From Pseudocolwellia sp. AS88 (GTDB lineage Bacteria > Pseudomonadota > Gammaproteobacteria > Enterobacterales > Alteromonadaceae): a stretch of 64,000 nt of DNA. Below the pieces are notes generated by a model that made no database searches, was not told the origin of the DNA, and worked only from the letters and a program-made list of their open reading frames with translations. The stretch spans positions 62,001 to 126,000 of the forward strand of contig NZ_JAUPEC010000003.1 of the NCBI RefSeq assembly GCF_030551755.1. The letters are read 5' to 3'. Shown here one piece after another: positions 55,205-64,000 of this stretch. The stretch's first letter is position 1; each line of letters begins with the position of its first letter. The position numbers were made by a program, and so were the translations under genes.

Positions 55205-55522
55205 ATGAACGATAGTGAATATAATATAGCAGCAGAAGACTTATTACTGGCTGTTGAAGAGGCCATTGAAGACTGTGGTTACGATATCGATTTCGAAGGT
55301 GTTGGTGGTTTATTAACCTTAACATTTAAAAACAGCACTAAGATTATCATTAATAAGCAAGCGCCTTTGAAGGAAATTTGGGTTGCAACTAAATTTAATG
55401 GACATCACTTCCATTTTGAAAATGATCAATGGATAGATAAACGTGGTGGAGATGAGTTCTGGAAATTTATTTCAAATGCAGTCAGTGTTCAAGCTGAAGC
55501 TGAAATTACCTTAGAAGCTTAA
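55205..55522 (+). CDS. cyaY: iron-sulfur cluster frataxin-like protein CyaY
   Basis: A 105-residue bacterial frataxin: acidic helix 1 (EDLLLAVEEAIED), then a beta sheet with QAPLKEIWVATKFNGHHF, matching CyaY. It supplies or regulates iron at the Isc machinery. It is divergent from lptM and just upstream of the haem genes. Confidence 0.95.
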   Translation: MNDSEYNIAAEDLLLAVEEAIEDCGYDIDFEGVGGLLTLTFKNSTKIIINKQAPLKEIWVATKFNGHHFHFENDQWIDKRGGDEFWKFISNAVSVQAEAEITLEA

Positions 55523-55571
55523 CTTGATATAGCTAGACAATTTAACCAGACAAAAAATCAGGCAATAAACT

Positions 55572-56528
55572 ATGAGTAAGAATATCGTACGCATCGCAAC
55601 ACGTAAAAGTGCTTTAGCCTTGTGGCAAGCAGAATATGTGAAAGCACAACTTGAAAAACATCATGACAATATTACGGTTGAACTCGTACCTATGACAACA
55701 AAAGGCGATATTATTTTAGATACGCCATTAGCAAAAGTTGGCGGTAAAGGACTTTTTGTTAAAGAACTTGAAGTTGCGATGTTAGAAGATCGTGCCGATA
55801 TTGCTGTGCATTCCATGAAAGACGTCCCCGTTGAATTTCCTGAAGGTCTTGGCTTAGAAGTGATCTGTCCTCGTGAAGATCCGCGCGATGCTTTTGTTTC
55901 AAACACTATCGAAACCTTTGAATCTTTACCACATGGTGCAGTAGTAGGTACGTCTAGTTTACGTAGACAGTGCCAAATTAAAGCGCTACGACCAGACTTA
56001 CAAATTAGAGACTTGCGCGGTAACGTAAATACACGCTTAAAGAAACTTGATGACGGTGAATACGACGCGATTATATTAGCTGCAGCAGGTTTAATTCGTT
56101 TAGAAATGCCTGAACGTATTAAAGAATATATTGCTCCAGAACTTATGCTTCCTGCTAACGGACAAGGTGCTGTAGGAATTGAATGTCGTACAGACGATGA
56201 AAATATTAAAGCCTTAATCGCGCCACTTGAATGTAAAGAAACTCGCACCAGAGTGCTTGCCGAAAGATCTATGAACCGAGCACTAGAAGGTGGCTGCCAA
56301 GTACCTATTGGTAGTTATGCTGTTTTAGAAAATAACCCTTCATCAGCCGATGACGAGCCTGTTATTTATTTACGTGGGTTAGTAGGTGCAATTGATGGTA
56401 GTACTATTTTACATAGTGACATTCGTGGGCCTATCGCGGAAGCTGAAGCATTAGGTAATACCCTAGCGCAACAGTTACTTAGTTTAGGTGCGGATGTTAT
56501 TTTGAAACAGGTATATGCCGAACAATAA
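55572..56528 (+). CDS. hemC: porphobilinogen deaminase
   Basis: Haem pathway enzyme assembling hydroxymethylbilane. The 318-residue sequence has [40 protein letters not shown] and the dipyrromethane Cys in [11 protein letters not shown]. It overlaps hemD by 14 bases. Confidence 0.97.
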   Translation: MSKNIVRIATRKSALALWQAEYVKAQLEKHHDNITVELVPMTTKGDIILDTPLAKVGGKGLFVKELEVAMLEDRADIAVHSMKDVPVEFPEGLGLEVICPREDPRDAFVSNTIETFESLPHGAVVGTSSLRRQCQIKALRPDLQIRDLRGNVNTRLKKLDDGEYDAIILAAAGLIRLEMPERIKEYIAPELMLPANGQGAVGIECRTDDENIKALIAPLECKETRTRVLAERSMNRALEGGCQVPIGSYAVLENNPSSADDEPVIYLRGLVGAIDGSTILHSDIRGPIAEAEALGNTLAQQLLSLGADVILKQVYAEQ

Positions 56529-57300
56529 CCTATTAAAAAGCAATCTTAATGTTCTGATCACTCGCCCTGAAAATGAAGGGCGACGATTAGCGACTAAGTT
56601 AAATACACTGGGCATTAATACTCAGTGTCAGCCCATGTTCGACTATAGAGTCAATGATAACCTCACTAAGAATGGCCCTGAAAATCTTGCTCAACGTTTA
56701 AATCAAGTTAATCAGCCCATTGTTATTTTTATTAGTGTTGCTGCGGTAACCAGTGCTAATGAAATAATCGATATCGCTTCTTGGCAGGCAAGTAAAGTAT
56801 TTGCTGTGGGTACTGCAACAGCTAAAGCGTTGAAAGCTCTGCATATCGATGTTATTTCCCCTAAACTTCAAACCAGTGAAGGACTACTTGCCTTACCTGA
56901 ACTTCAATCAATTGAAGGACAAGATATTCTTATTGTTAGAGGTGATGGTGGTAGGGAGTATTTAGCAGACTCTCTTAAAGCAAAAAATGGAATTGTATAC
57001 TATATTGAAGCTTATCAACGAATTTGGCGACAATTACCTAACAATATTCAACAACATTGGCGAAGTCATCAGATTAATTGTATGGTGATAACTAGTGACG
57101 CTATATTACAAAGCATAGTACAATTAATTAATCTATCAGATGAGTATTGGCAAACCGACTGTTATTGGTTGGTTGCAAGTGAGCGAATAGCTCAAAATGC
57201 AAAGGCATTAGGTTTAAAGCGCGTTATAAACTCAAATGGCGCAAGTGATAATGCTATTACCAATGCGATAACATCTGATGTAACAATCAACATGGAATAA
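56515..57300 (+). CDS. hemD: uroporphyrinogen-III synthase
   Basis: A 261-residue protein with two alpha/beta lobes as in HemD ([42 protein letters not shown]). The enzyme closes hydroxymethylbilane with D-ring inversion. Its sequence is weakly conserved as usual for HemD, but the position in hemCDXY is decisive. Confidence 0.9.
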   Translation: MPNNNLLKSNLNVLITRPENEGRRLATKLNTLGINTQCQPMFDYRVNDNLTKNGPENLAQRLNQVNQPIVIFISVAAVTSANEIIDIASWQASKVFAVGTATAKALKALHIDVISPKLQTSEGLLALPELQSIEGQDILIVRGDGGREYLADSLKAKNGIVYYIEAYQRIWRQLPNNIQQHWRSHQINCMVITSDAILQSIVQLINLSDEYWQTDCYWLVASERIAQNAKALGLKRVINSNGASDNAITNAITSDVTINME

Positions 57301-57301
57301 G

Positions 57302-58948
57302 ATGATGACCGATAAGCCAACGACTAAAAATGGTGATAACTCAGCAGAAAAAGCTAATACCATCACTAAATCTACTCAAAAGTCTGCCGAAAGCTCATCA
57401 AAAAATAGTTCTCAAGCAAGCGTATCCGTTAATATGTCTAATAGTACTAACGCGATAAAAGATAACGCCGCTGTAAGTAAAACTGACAATAATAAAAATG
57501 TAGGTGATAAACCTATTACTGCTAAATCAGACGATAAAGCAGCACAAAAAACTGAAACAGTTAAGCCTTCAGCATCTCCTCAAACACCGTCTTCTCAAAA
57601 AGTTAAACAAACTATGAAATCAGATCAAAAGAAAGTATCAAAACCAGAACAAAATACAGAATTGAAAAAAGAACAAGTTAAAGAACCAGAAAAAAAATCA
57701 AAAGTATCTAAACTTGCCATTTTATCATTGCTTATTGCTTTACTTGCTGTGGTTGGAGTTGTTTTACTTTATTTCTGGCATGTTCAACAGCAAAACACGA
57801 TTATTTCACAGTTACAGCAAGTTAAAAGTGAAGCTACAAAAGGCAATCAATTAGCGCAAGAACGCATGCAACAAAAAATGTTGCAAACATTACAAGATCA
57901 GGAAGAAAATCTTGCGATGCAGTTTTCTGATTCAGCCCATAATATGAAACAAGAAACTCAAGAAAGTATTGAGCAGCTCAATTTTATGGTGGAAAAGTTT
58001 AGTCAGAATCAACCAACAGATTGGTTAGTACATGAAGCTGAATATCTTATCCGAGTTGCAGCTCGTACTTTATGGTTAGAAAAAGATACCACCGCGGCTA
58101 TTGGTTTATTACAAGATGCCGATGCACGTATTGCTGAATTGAATGATCCAGAAATATTGCCAATACGTCAGTTAATTTACCAAGATATTGAAGCCTTACG
58201 TTTAATGCCAAGGTTAGAAACAGAGCAAGTGATATTATCGCTAATGGCTTTGGGAGAACAAGTTCAGTCATTACCTTTAGTCGCTTTAACTGTTGCCCAA
58301 GAGACTGAAAATGCGGATCGCTACACTTTATCTGAAGATGTATCTGATTGGCGTGAAAATATGGCTAAAACGTGGGATAAATTCTTACAAACATTTGTTG
58401 TTGTTCATAGTCGAGTAGGTGACTTAGAGCCTATTTTGCCAGCGGAACAACGCCAACATTTGAAAGAGAATTTAAGCCTTAAACTACAAGTTGCGCAATG
58501 GGCAGCAAGTAAAGGTAATCACGATTTATTTGTTAAGTCGTTAAATGATGCAGAATTGTGGCTCACTCAGTATTTTGATTTGAATGACGAGAAGAATAAA
58601 GTCTTTATCAATTCAATTGAAAGCGTTAAAAATAAAGTCATAGTGGTTGAAGACGAGCTTAAGTTAGTTTCTTTAAAAGCCATTAGAAAGGCGCTTGAAG
58701 ATAAAAAATCAACACGACCTCCTGCACCACCACTTGAAAACAAAGCGCCTTCAGAAGAAATATTAGAAGAAGTAAAAGATGAACAGAACAGAGTAGAAGA
58801 GAGCCAAAATATTGTAGCACCAGAAAGCACTTCTGAGGTGTTACCAGAAGTCGCTCCGAAAACAATTGAAGAGCAAATACCAGAAGTTAATGAAGCTGAA
58901 ATCAATGAACTTTCTGAAAAGGCAGCTGATATGAGCGAGGCAGCATAA
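57302..58948 (+). CDS. hemX: HemX, membrane protein of the hem operon, with long low-complexity tails
   Basis: A 548-residue protein, about 150 longer than E. coli HemX. It has an extended Lys/Ser/Asn/Thr-rich N-terminus (1-135), one membrane helix (about 138-159), a coiled-coil and helical HemX core (160-460), and an acidic Pro/Glu/Val tail (470-548). Conserved core motifs include LVHEAEYLIRVAARTLWLEKD. Despite the old methyltransferase name it lacks that catalytic fold; HemX is thought to help haem enzymes. It overlaps hemY at the stop/start. Confidence 0.92.
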   Translation: MMTDKPTTKNGDNSAEKANTITKSTQKSAESSSKNSSQASVSVNMSNSTNAIKDNAAVSKTDNNKNVGDKPITAKSDDKAAQKTETVKPSASPQTPSSQKVKQTMKSDQKKVSKPEQNTELKKEQVKEPEKKSKVSKLAILSLLIALLAVVGVVLLYFWHVQQQNTIISQLQQVKSEATKGNQLAQERMQQKMLQTLQDQEENLAMQFSDSAHNMKQETQESIEQLNFMVEKFSQNQPTDWLVHEAEYLIRVAARTLWLEKDTTAAIGLLQDADARIAELNDPEILPIRQLIYQDIEALRLMPRLETEQVILSLMALGEQVQSLPLVALTVAQETENADRYTLSEDVSDWRENMAKTWDKFLQTFVVVHSRVGDLEPILPAEQRQHLKENLSLKLQVAQWAASKGNHDLFVKSLNDAELWLTQYFDLNDEKNKVFINSIESVKNKVIVVEDELKLVSLKAIRKALEDKKSTRPPAPPLENKAPSEEILEEVKDEQNRVEESQNIVAPESTSEVLPEVAPKTIEEQIPEVNEAEINELSEKAADMSEAA

Positions 58949-60132
58949 TGAAAAAATTGTTTGTTATGCTTCTTGTCATCTTTACGTTTATTGCGGTTAC
59001 GCCAATATTCTTTACTGAACCTGGTTATATTTCTATTGCTATGGGCGGTATGATTTATGAGTTAACGGTATATTCAGCTATCTTTTGGATCTTGTTTATA
59101 TTTTTAGTGATTGTGCTACTTTTTGTTATTTTCAGAGGCGGCTTCAGATTCAGTTTAGGCACTTGGAATAAATTAGCTTATGCAAGTAAACGTCGTGGCG
59201 TTAAAGATTTTGAGAAAGCTGTAGCCTCTTATATTCTTGAAGATTATGCTCAAGCGGAGCATTTATTTGCTAAAAGCTCAGAGCCGGCTCAAAGAGAACG
59301 CATAGGTTACTTGCTTGCATCGTCAGCAGCATCTAAACAATCGCTAAGTACTAATGCTAAGCATTATTTAAACCTACTTAGTGAAGTGGATAATAAAGCG
59401 AAGAACGTCAATATTGAGTCGCTATTAGTTACCATTAAGCTATATATGCAACAAGATGATAGAGAAAATGCACGCTTATTGATTGACCAAAACCATAAGC
59501 TTATTGGACACGATGCACGCCTATTAACGCTAAATATTGATCTGCAAATTGCTGAAAAACATTATTTAGCTGCAGCAGAATCTTTAGTGGCAGCGCGTAA
59601 GCAAAAAGCCATAACAGAGCAAACCATACAAGAATGGGAAAATGTTGTTTTTTATGGTGCTTTTAGACAATTAGCCACAGAGAAAGATTCAGAAGAAATT
59701 TCTCGTTACTGGAATAATCTGTCAAGTAAAGTGAAGAAGCGTGAAGTGGTTGTAATGGCTTACTGTAAAGTACTTGCTGAAAATAATATTACGGCGCCGT
59801 TAAGTAAAATATTATTACCAATTATTAAAAAAGGTGCTGATAAAGCATTTATGAAAAATATGAGAAGCTTGCCAATAACTCAGCCTGACGAGCTTATTGT
59901 TGTTGTGCAAAAGTACTTACACAAAGATCCGAAAAATGCTGTGTGGTTGAGTTGTTTAGCTCATTTAGCCGTGTCGAGTAAGCAATGGGAGATGGCAGAA
60001 AAAGCCTTTAATACCTTAGTTAACTTAGACGAAAAACAATACGACGATGTCGATTTATTGGCCTTTGCTCAAACATTACAACAACGTCAACAATTTGAAA
60101 AAGCTGTACAGGTATACGCTAAATTACATTAG
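58948..60132 (+). CDS. hemY: HemY, TPR-type protein of the hem operon
   Basis: A 394-residue protein: two membrane helices (about 4-22 and 42-64), then TPR-like helices up to the end (ILEDYAQAEHLFAKSSEP, KQWEMAEKAFNTLVNLD). Gammaproteobacterial HemY is a membrane protein of unclear role, distinct from Bacillus HemY. It overlaps hemX by one base and ends the unit. Confidence 0.92.
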   Translation: MKKLFVMLLVIFTFIAVTPIFFTEPGYISIAMGGMIYELTVYSAIFWILFIFLVIVLLFVIFRGGFRFSLGTWNKLAYASKRRGVKDFEKAVASYILEDYAQAEHLFAKSSEPAQRERIGYLLASSAASKQSLSTNAKHYLNLLSEVDNKAKNVNIESLLVTIKLYMQQDDRENARLLIDQNHKLIGHDARLLTLNIDLQIAEKHYLAAAESLVAARKQKAITEQTIQEWENVVFYGAFRQLATEKDSEEISRYWNNLSSKVKKREVVVMAYCKVLAENNITAPLSKILLPIIKKGADKAFMKNMRSLPITQPDELIVVVQKYLHKDPKNAVWLSCLAHLAVSSKQWEMAEKAFNTLVNLDEKQYDDVDLLAFAQTLQQRQQFEKAVQVYAKLH

Positions 60133-60165
60133 TTAAATTATCTAATAGCTACGAATAACATCATC

Positions 60166-60197
60166 AAATAAAGCCAGTTATTATACTGGCTTTATTT
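60166..60197 (+). terminator. Rho-independent terminator of hemCDXY
   Basis: AAATAAAGCCAGT (60166-60178) pairs with ACTGGCTTTATTT (60185-60197), a perfect 13-bp stem with T-rich end, 34 bases after the hemY stop. Confidence 0.8.
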
Positions 60198-60239
60198 ATG
60201 CTCTATAGACGACCATCAAGGTAGCATCTGTTAGAAAAC

Positions 60240-60917
60240 ATGATGCAAACAATATATATGAACTTATCAATAGAATTTAAAAAACCTGAAGTAAAAGCTT
60301 CATACGATTGGCAACTAACGCAAGAAATCAATGTAAGTAATGAAGCTGGTGAGGTTATCGCTAAAGCTGAAATCGAGCTTATTACATTAAATAAACATCG
60401 CGATGCCGACAAAAGCTTTGAAATGTTAGATGAACAAGAAGCGACTGATTGGGAAATCCCATTAGGTGTTTATTTCAAGAAGCAAAATTTAATCGCAGAC
60501 TATTGCGATAAGCTTTTGGTTAAAGCAGATACTAATGCAAAAACACATATCATGATTGAGGCTATAAGTGTTCAACCTCAATACAGAAAACAAGGTGTAG
60601 CTCAATACTTGTTGAATGAGATTGCTCAACATTATCCGAAAGTACAGTCGTTAAACTTAATGAGTATGGCGATGAATTTATTTGTTGATTTAGAATTTTG
60701 TAATGGCGAAGAAAACACGCAATATTACACAAACTTGGCTTTAGAGAATGAAGTGATAGCCAATGAAGAATTAAAAGCCAATGAAGAATTAAAAGCGTTT
60801 TTTACTGCAAGCGGTTTCATGGAAGTTGAAATAGATGCTAGCTTGTTAGCAGAGCCTTTACCGTACGATATATTTGTTGCTAGCCCTGCAACTATTCAAG
60901 CAGCTGTTTCAAAGTAG
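60240..60917 (+). CDS. GNAT-family acetyltransferase-like protein
   Basis: A 225-residue protein. The segment MIEAISVQPQYRKQGVAQYLLNEIAQHY (about 101-128) is a typical GNAT acetyl-CoA site with the QYRKQGVAQ loop. The substrate is unknown. A direct in-frame duplication NEELKA-NEELKA (residues about 174-185, exact 18-base DNA repeat at 60759-60794) lies in a solvent-exposed region. Two ATGs at the start are alternatives. Confidence 0.7.
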   Translation: MMQTIYMNLSIEFKKPEVKASYDWQLTQEINVSNEAGEVIAKAEIELITLNKHRDADKSFEMLDEQEATDWEIPLGVYFKKQNLIADYCDKLLVKADTNAKTHIMIEAISVQPQYRKQGVAQYLLNEIAQHYPKVQSLNLMSMAMNLFVDLEFCNGEENTQYYTNLALENEVIANEELKANEELKAFFTASGFMEVEIDASLLAEPLPYDIFVASPATIQAAVSK

Positions 60918-60930
60918 AACAGTATTTACG

Positions 60931-60967
60931 TACCTACTCACAGTCTTTAAAGGCTGATGAGTAGGTA
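60931..60967. terminator. hairpin between convergent GNAT and slmA genes
   Basis: TACCTACTC and GAGTAGGTA form a perfect 9-bp stem with an inner CTTT/AAAG pair; no strong T tract on either strand. Confidence 0.55.
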
Positions 60968-60987
60968 TTCTATCAATAAGCTCAGGT

Positions 60988-61575
60988 TTATTTGCTTGCC
61001 ATTAAAAACTGCCATTGCTCATTAAATTCGTCACTTGGCTTTTTAGTGAATCCCGATCTTACATATTGACTAATTTTACCTTCAGCAAAAGCCACAATAA
61101 TATTCGCTAAAGCTAATTCGTTAATGGTAAAACCTTTGCCTTCTCTTAGTTTACGCTCTCTTAATACTTGCTTAAATTGAGATTCTAACTTTTCAAAGAA
61201 TTGATTTACACGTGCACGTAAACGTTCATTTTCACCCATTAACGCATCACCACTTAGAATCCGACACATACCAGGATTACGCTCTGCAAAAACTAAAAGT
61301 ACATGTAAAATATGATGGCAGCGTACTAAGGCTTCTTTATGATCTGAAAGAATAAGATTAATTCTTGAGAAAGTAGACTCTTCAATGAAATCAATTAAAC
61401 CTTCGAACATTCTCGCTTTTGATGGAAAGTGACGATATAAAGCCGCTTCCGACACACCTACTTCAGCAGCTAATTTGGCTGTAGTAATGCGTTGTCCTGG
61501 GCTGGTTTCGAGCATACTAGCTAAACATTCGAGGATTTGTTGTTTACGATTTGGTTTTTGATTGGCAGGCATCAA
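60988..61575 (-). CDS. slmA: nucleoid-occlusion factor SlmA
   Basis: A TetR-like DNA-binding protein of 195 residues: helix-turn-helix [30 protein letters not shown] (residues about 32-61), then the effector-like domain with [20 protein letters not shown]. In E. coli SlmA blocks FtsZ assembly over the nucleoid. Its site next to coaBC is the standard one (slmA-coaBC-radC). Confidence 0.95.
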   Translation of the reverse strand: MMPANQKPNRKQQILECLASMLETSPGQRITTAKLAAEVGVSEAALYRHFPSKARMFEGLIDFIEESTFSRINLILSDHKEALVRCHHILHVLLVFAERNPGMCRILSGDALMGENERLRARVNQFFEKLESQFKQVLRERKLREGKGFTINELALANIIVAFAEGKISQYVRSGFTKKPSDEFNEQWQFLMASK

Positions 61576-61765
61576 AAAATTCTCATTTTTATAATTATTA
61601 ATGAGTGAATTCTAACGGTTTTATAGGGTTGCTTTCAAGGCATTTTATAGAGTATAAATTTATTTCACTTATGCAAATAATAAATACGCCAGTATATTTA
61701 AATTAATAATTCTGGCGTATGTGGTTACTTACTATCAGAAGAAATAAAATCGTATGTTTTACGTA

Positions 61766-62974
61766 TTATTTAACATACTTTTTAGCAATTTCTGACACTA
61801 AAGATTTAGCTAATTCTGCTTTGCTTGTCAGCGGTAAATGAACTTCATCATCAGCGCTAAATAAAGTTAACGAATTATCATCACTGTTAAAGCCTTGCCC
61901 AGCTAAAGAAACATTGTTTGCACAAATTAAATCTAAATTCTTACGTGCTAGTTTAGCTTTTGCGTATTGCTCAACATCTTGTGTTTCTGCGGCAAAGCCT
62001 ACTGTGAAAGGTTTATTGGTTAATGAAGCAACATCAGCCACGATATCTGGATTTTTAACAAGCTCAATGGTCAGGTTATCGTTATCTGCTGTCTTCTTGA
62101 TTTTATGATCAGCAACCTCAGCAACACGGTAATCAGCAACAGCAGCGCAAGCAACAAATACATCGGCTTGTTCAGCGAGGGATATTGCGTGTTTGTGCAT
62201 GTCTCTGGCGCTATCTACATTAATGACTGCACAATCTTGCGGTGCAGAAATATTAACAGGACCAGAAATAATCGTTACTTTGGCTCCTGCTTGTTGTGCG
62301 GCATGAGCAATTGAATAGCCCATTTTTCCTGAACTGTGATTAGAAATATATCTTACAGGGTCAATCGCTTCACGCGTAGGACCTGCTGTGATCACCCAAT
62401 GTTGACCAACTAATACCTTAGTTGCATTGTCATTTTTATAGAAATCACATGCAAGTTTTACAAGATCTGGTACATCAAGCATACGCCCTAAACCTACATC
62501 GCCACAGGCTTGTTCACCCGCTCCAGGCCCCCAAAGAGTGATATTACGTGATTTTAAAATATTGATGTTATCTTGAGTCGCTTGTGCATGCCACATTTGC
62601 TGGTTCATGGCTGGCGCAATGACTAAAGGTGCATCGCTCGCTAAGCAAATAGTGGTCAGTAAATTGTTTGCTAAGCCATGTGTAATGCGTGCAATAAGAT
62701 CTGCAGTTGCTGGGGCAATAAGGATGAGATCAGCCCACTTAGCTAACTCAATATGACCCATAGCGAGCTCAGCTTCTGTATTTAACAAACTATCTGACAC
62801 AGCATTACCTGAAACGGCTTGTAGTGTTAATGGAGTAATGAAAGCTTTAGCGCCATCTGTCATTACAACGCGAATGTTAGCACCGTGCTCTTTTAAGCGA
62901 CGTACAAGTTCAGGTGTTTTATAAGCAGCAATGCCACCACTTATACCAAGCACAATATTTTTGCCTTTTAGCAT
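61766..62974 (-). CDS. coaBC: bifunctional phosphopantothenoylcysteine decarboxylase/synthase
   Basis: Coenzyme A enzyme of 402 residues: an N-terminal flavin CoaC domain ([19 protein letters not shown], the MGHIELAKW histidine, [14 protein letters not shown]) and a C-terminal CoaB domain ([32 protein letters not shown]). Both halves are complete. Divergent from radC. Confidence 0.97.
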   Translation of the reverse strand: MLKGKNIVLGISGGIAAYKTPELVRRLKEHGANIRVVMTDGAKAFITPLTLQAVSGNAVSDSLLNTEAELAMGHIELAKWADLILIAPATADLIARITHGLANNLLTTICLASDAPLVIAPAMNQQMWHAQATQDNINILKSRNITLWGPGAGEQACGDVGLGRMLDVPDLVKLACDFYKNDNATKVLVGQHWVITAGPTREAIDPVRYISNHSSGKMGYSIAHAAQQAGAKVTIISGPVNISAPQDCAVINVDSARDMHKHAISLAEQADVFVACAAVADYRVAEVADHKIKKTADNDNLTIELVKNPDIVADVASLTNKPFTVGFAAETQDVEQYAKAKLARKNLDLICANNVSLAGQGFNSDDNSLTLFSADDEVHLPLTSKAELAKSLVSEIAKKYVK

Positions 62975-63080
62975 TTTCTACTACACATATTATTTAAAAC
63001 AAAGGGGTTGTTAAGATAGCATTAATCGATAATATATTAAATTGTCAATATTGATTAAAATTTATGCAAGGAAGGCGGAT

Positions 63081-63770
63081 ATGTTAAAAGATTGGCCAAG
63101 CGTAGAAAGACCTAGAGAAAAACTGCTAAACCAAGGTGCTGCTAGCTTAAGCGATGCTGAGTTATTAGCAATATTCCTAAGAACAGGTGTGCAGGGTTGT
63201 AATGTTGTTGAATTAGCTCGTAAGTTATTGATGAGTTTTGGCAGTATTTCAGCTATTTACAAAGCCTCTGAAACTGAGTTTTGTTCCCGTAAAGGTTTAG
63301 GCTCAGCTAAGTATGCTCAATTGCAAGCTTGCCTAGAAATGTCGAAAAGGCATTTATCTGAACAACTGCAACACGGGCATGAACTCACTTCCTCTCAAGC
63401 CACTAAAAATTACCTCATCAGTGAATTACGCAATGAAACCCGAGAGGTTTTTGCTGTACTTTTTTTAAATAATCAGCATCAAGTCATTAAATTTGAACGT
63501 CTATTTTACGGCACCATAGATTCGGCGGCTGTTTATCCTCGTATTGTGGTGGAGCATGCATTAAAGCATCAAGCGGCAGCGGTTATTTTGTCTCATAACC
63601 ATCCCTCTGGTATTGCTGAATCTAGCCGAGCCGATAGGCAAATCACTCAACGGTTAGAAAATGCTTTGGGTTTGATTGATGTCAGAGTTTTAGATCATAT
63701 GATTATCGCAGGGCATCAATGCTACTCGTTTGCGGAACATGGAGAGCTTAATAACCTTAGTTCGGTTTAA
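63081..63770 (+). CDS. radC: RadC family JAMM protein
   Basis: A 229-residue protein with an N-terminal helix-hairpin-helix region ([15 protein letters not shown] near 22-36) and a JAMM/MPN+ domain with HNHPSG at 172-177 and Asp185 as metal ligands. The role in repair is disputed. ATG 63081 has an AAGGAAGG site; earlier in-frame codons lack one. The next gene is a PilZ-type gene rather than rpmB. Confidence 0.95.
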   Translation: MLKDWPSVERPREKLLNQGAASLSDAELLAIFLRTGVQGCNVVELARKLLMSFGSISAIYKASETEFCSRKGLGSAKYAQLQACLEMSKRHLSEQLQHGHELTSSQATKNYLISELRNETREVFAVLFLNNQHQVIKFERLFYGTIDSAAVYPRIVVEHALKHQAAAVILSHNHPSGIAESSRADRQITQRLENALGLIDVRVLDHMIIAGHQCYSFAEHGELNNLSSV

Positions 63771-63913
63771 TGGGAGTTAATACAATGTTGATAGCTTGTT
63801 AAATAACCATATAGGGCAAAATTTACCATTAAAAGTTTAGCTTAAAATAGTTGCAACTCAAGCCAATGACCGTTAATTTTATATAAGAATATGACAGGTT
63901 TAAGGAATTTTAT

Positions 63914-64000
63914 ATGTCTGAAGATAGGCAAACTGAAGAAGCAGAACGTCGTCAGTCATTCCGTTTAGATATGGAAAAAGAGCTAGTTGATATTGTATGG
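63914..64000 (+). CDS. PilZ-type protein, 5' end only
   Basis: Only the first 29 codons are in the window: MSEDRQTEEAERRQSFRLDM and on to DIVW. The ERRQSFR stretch fits the RRxxxR c-di-GMP motif at the start of PilZ domains. An AAGGA ribosome site lies before the ATG. Identity rests on that short motif and is tentative. Confidence 0.5.
   Translation, partial: MSEDRQTEEAERRQSFRLDMEKELVDIVW

Noticed and set aside
55661-56248. 195-codon open frame on the minus strand opposite hemC
   Set aside because: Serine-rich antisense shadow of a conserved gene; no resemblance to known proteins.
1-64000. tRNA, rRNA, CRISPR or prophage content
   Set aside because: I saw no cloverleaf with a conserved TTCGANNC arm, no repeat-spacer array and no phage structural gene.

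Overview
This 64 kb window is chromosomal DNA of an AT-rich marine-type gammaproteobacterium. The long class II IlvC, the IlvY/IlvC divergence, RimK, SlmA, HemX/HemY, YbdG and the lptM-lysA-dapF-DUF484-yigB-uvrD block all match Alteromonadales closely. Colwelliaceae (Colwellia or Thalassotalea) is the best guess, made from protein resemblance and base composition rather than from a database search. I see no rRNA, tRNA, CRISPR array, prophage or intact insertion sequence.

Layout. 0-5.6 kb: comM, the ilvY/ilvC pair with two tandem palindromic operators, a TauE-type exporter and ppnP. 5.6-10.7 kb: a large GGDEF-EAL protein, a roughly 900 bp non-coding stretch with a MITE-like inverted-repeat element, an orphan short glutamate 5-kinase paralogue, and a decayed proline symporter (putP) gene. 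10.9-17.6 kb: a tightly overlapping six-gene cluster (RDD, SpoIIM-like, DUF4129-type, DUF4350, MoxR ATPase, DUF58), which is the best candidate here for a coherent but uncharacterised membrane system. 17.9-25 kb: DUF4234, a His/Met-rich outer-membrane protein with a DUF2946 partner, a pirin/DoxX/LysR module with a clean operator-like palindrome, and proBA.

25.5-42.8 kb is rich in envelope and ion-homeostasis genes: a YihG-type acyltransferase, MgtE, a CorA-family protein, a CNNM-type protein in an apparent operon with DUF432 and MscS, the rimK operon with its peptidase-like partners, three more MscS-family channels including YbdG, and an MlaC-like protein. That makes three unrelated Mg2+/divalent transport families within 6 kb and four MscS-family genes within 9 kb.

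43-64 kb is mostly housekeeping: tesB, a degenerate diguanylate cyclase, DUF523/DUF3630, a small cytochrome c, recQ, then uvrD-yigB-DUF484-dapF-lysA-lptM on the minus strand, divergent from cyaY and hemC-hemD-hemX-hemY. slmA, coaBC, radC and the start of a PilZ-type gene follow. The xerC gene usually found between DUF484 and yigB is missing; those two genes overlap directly.
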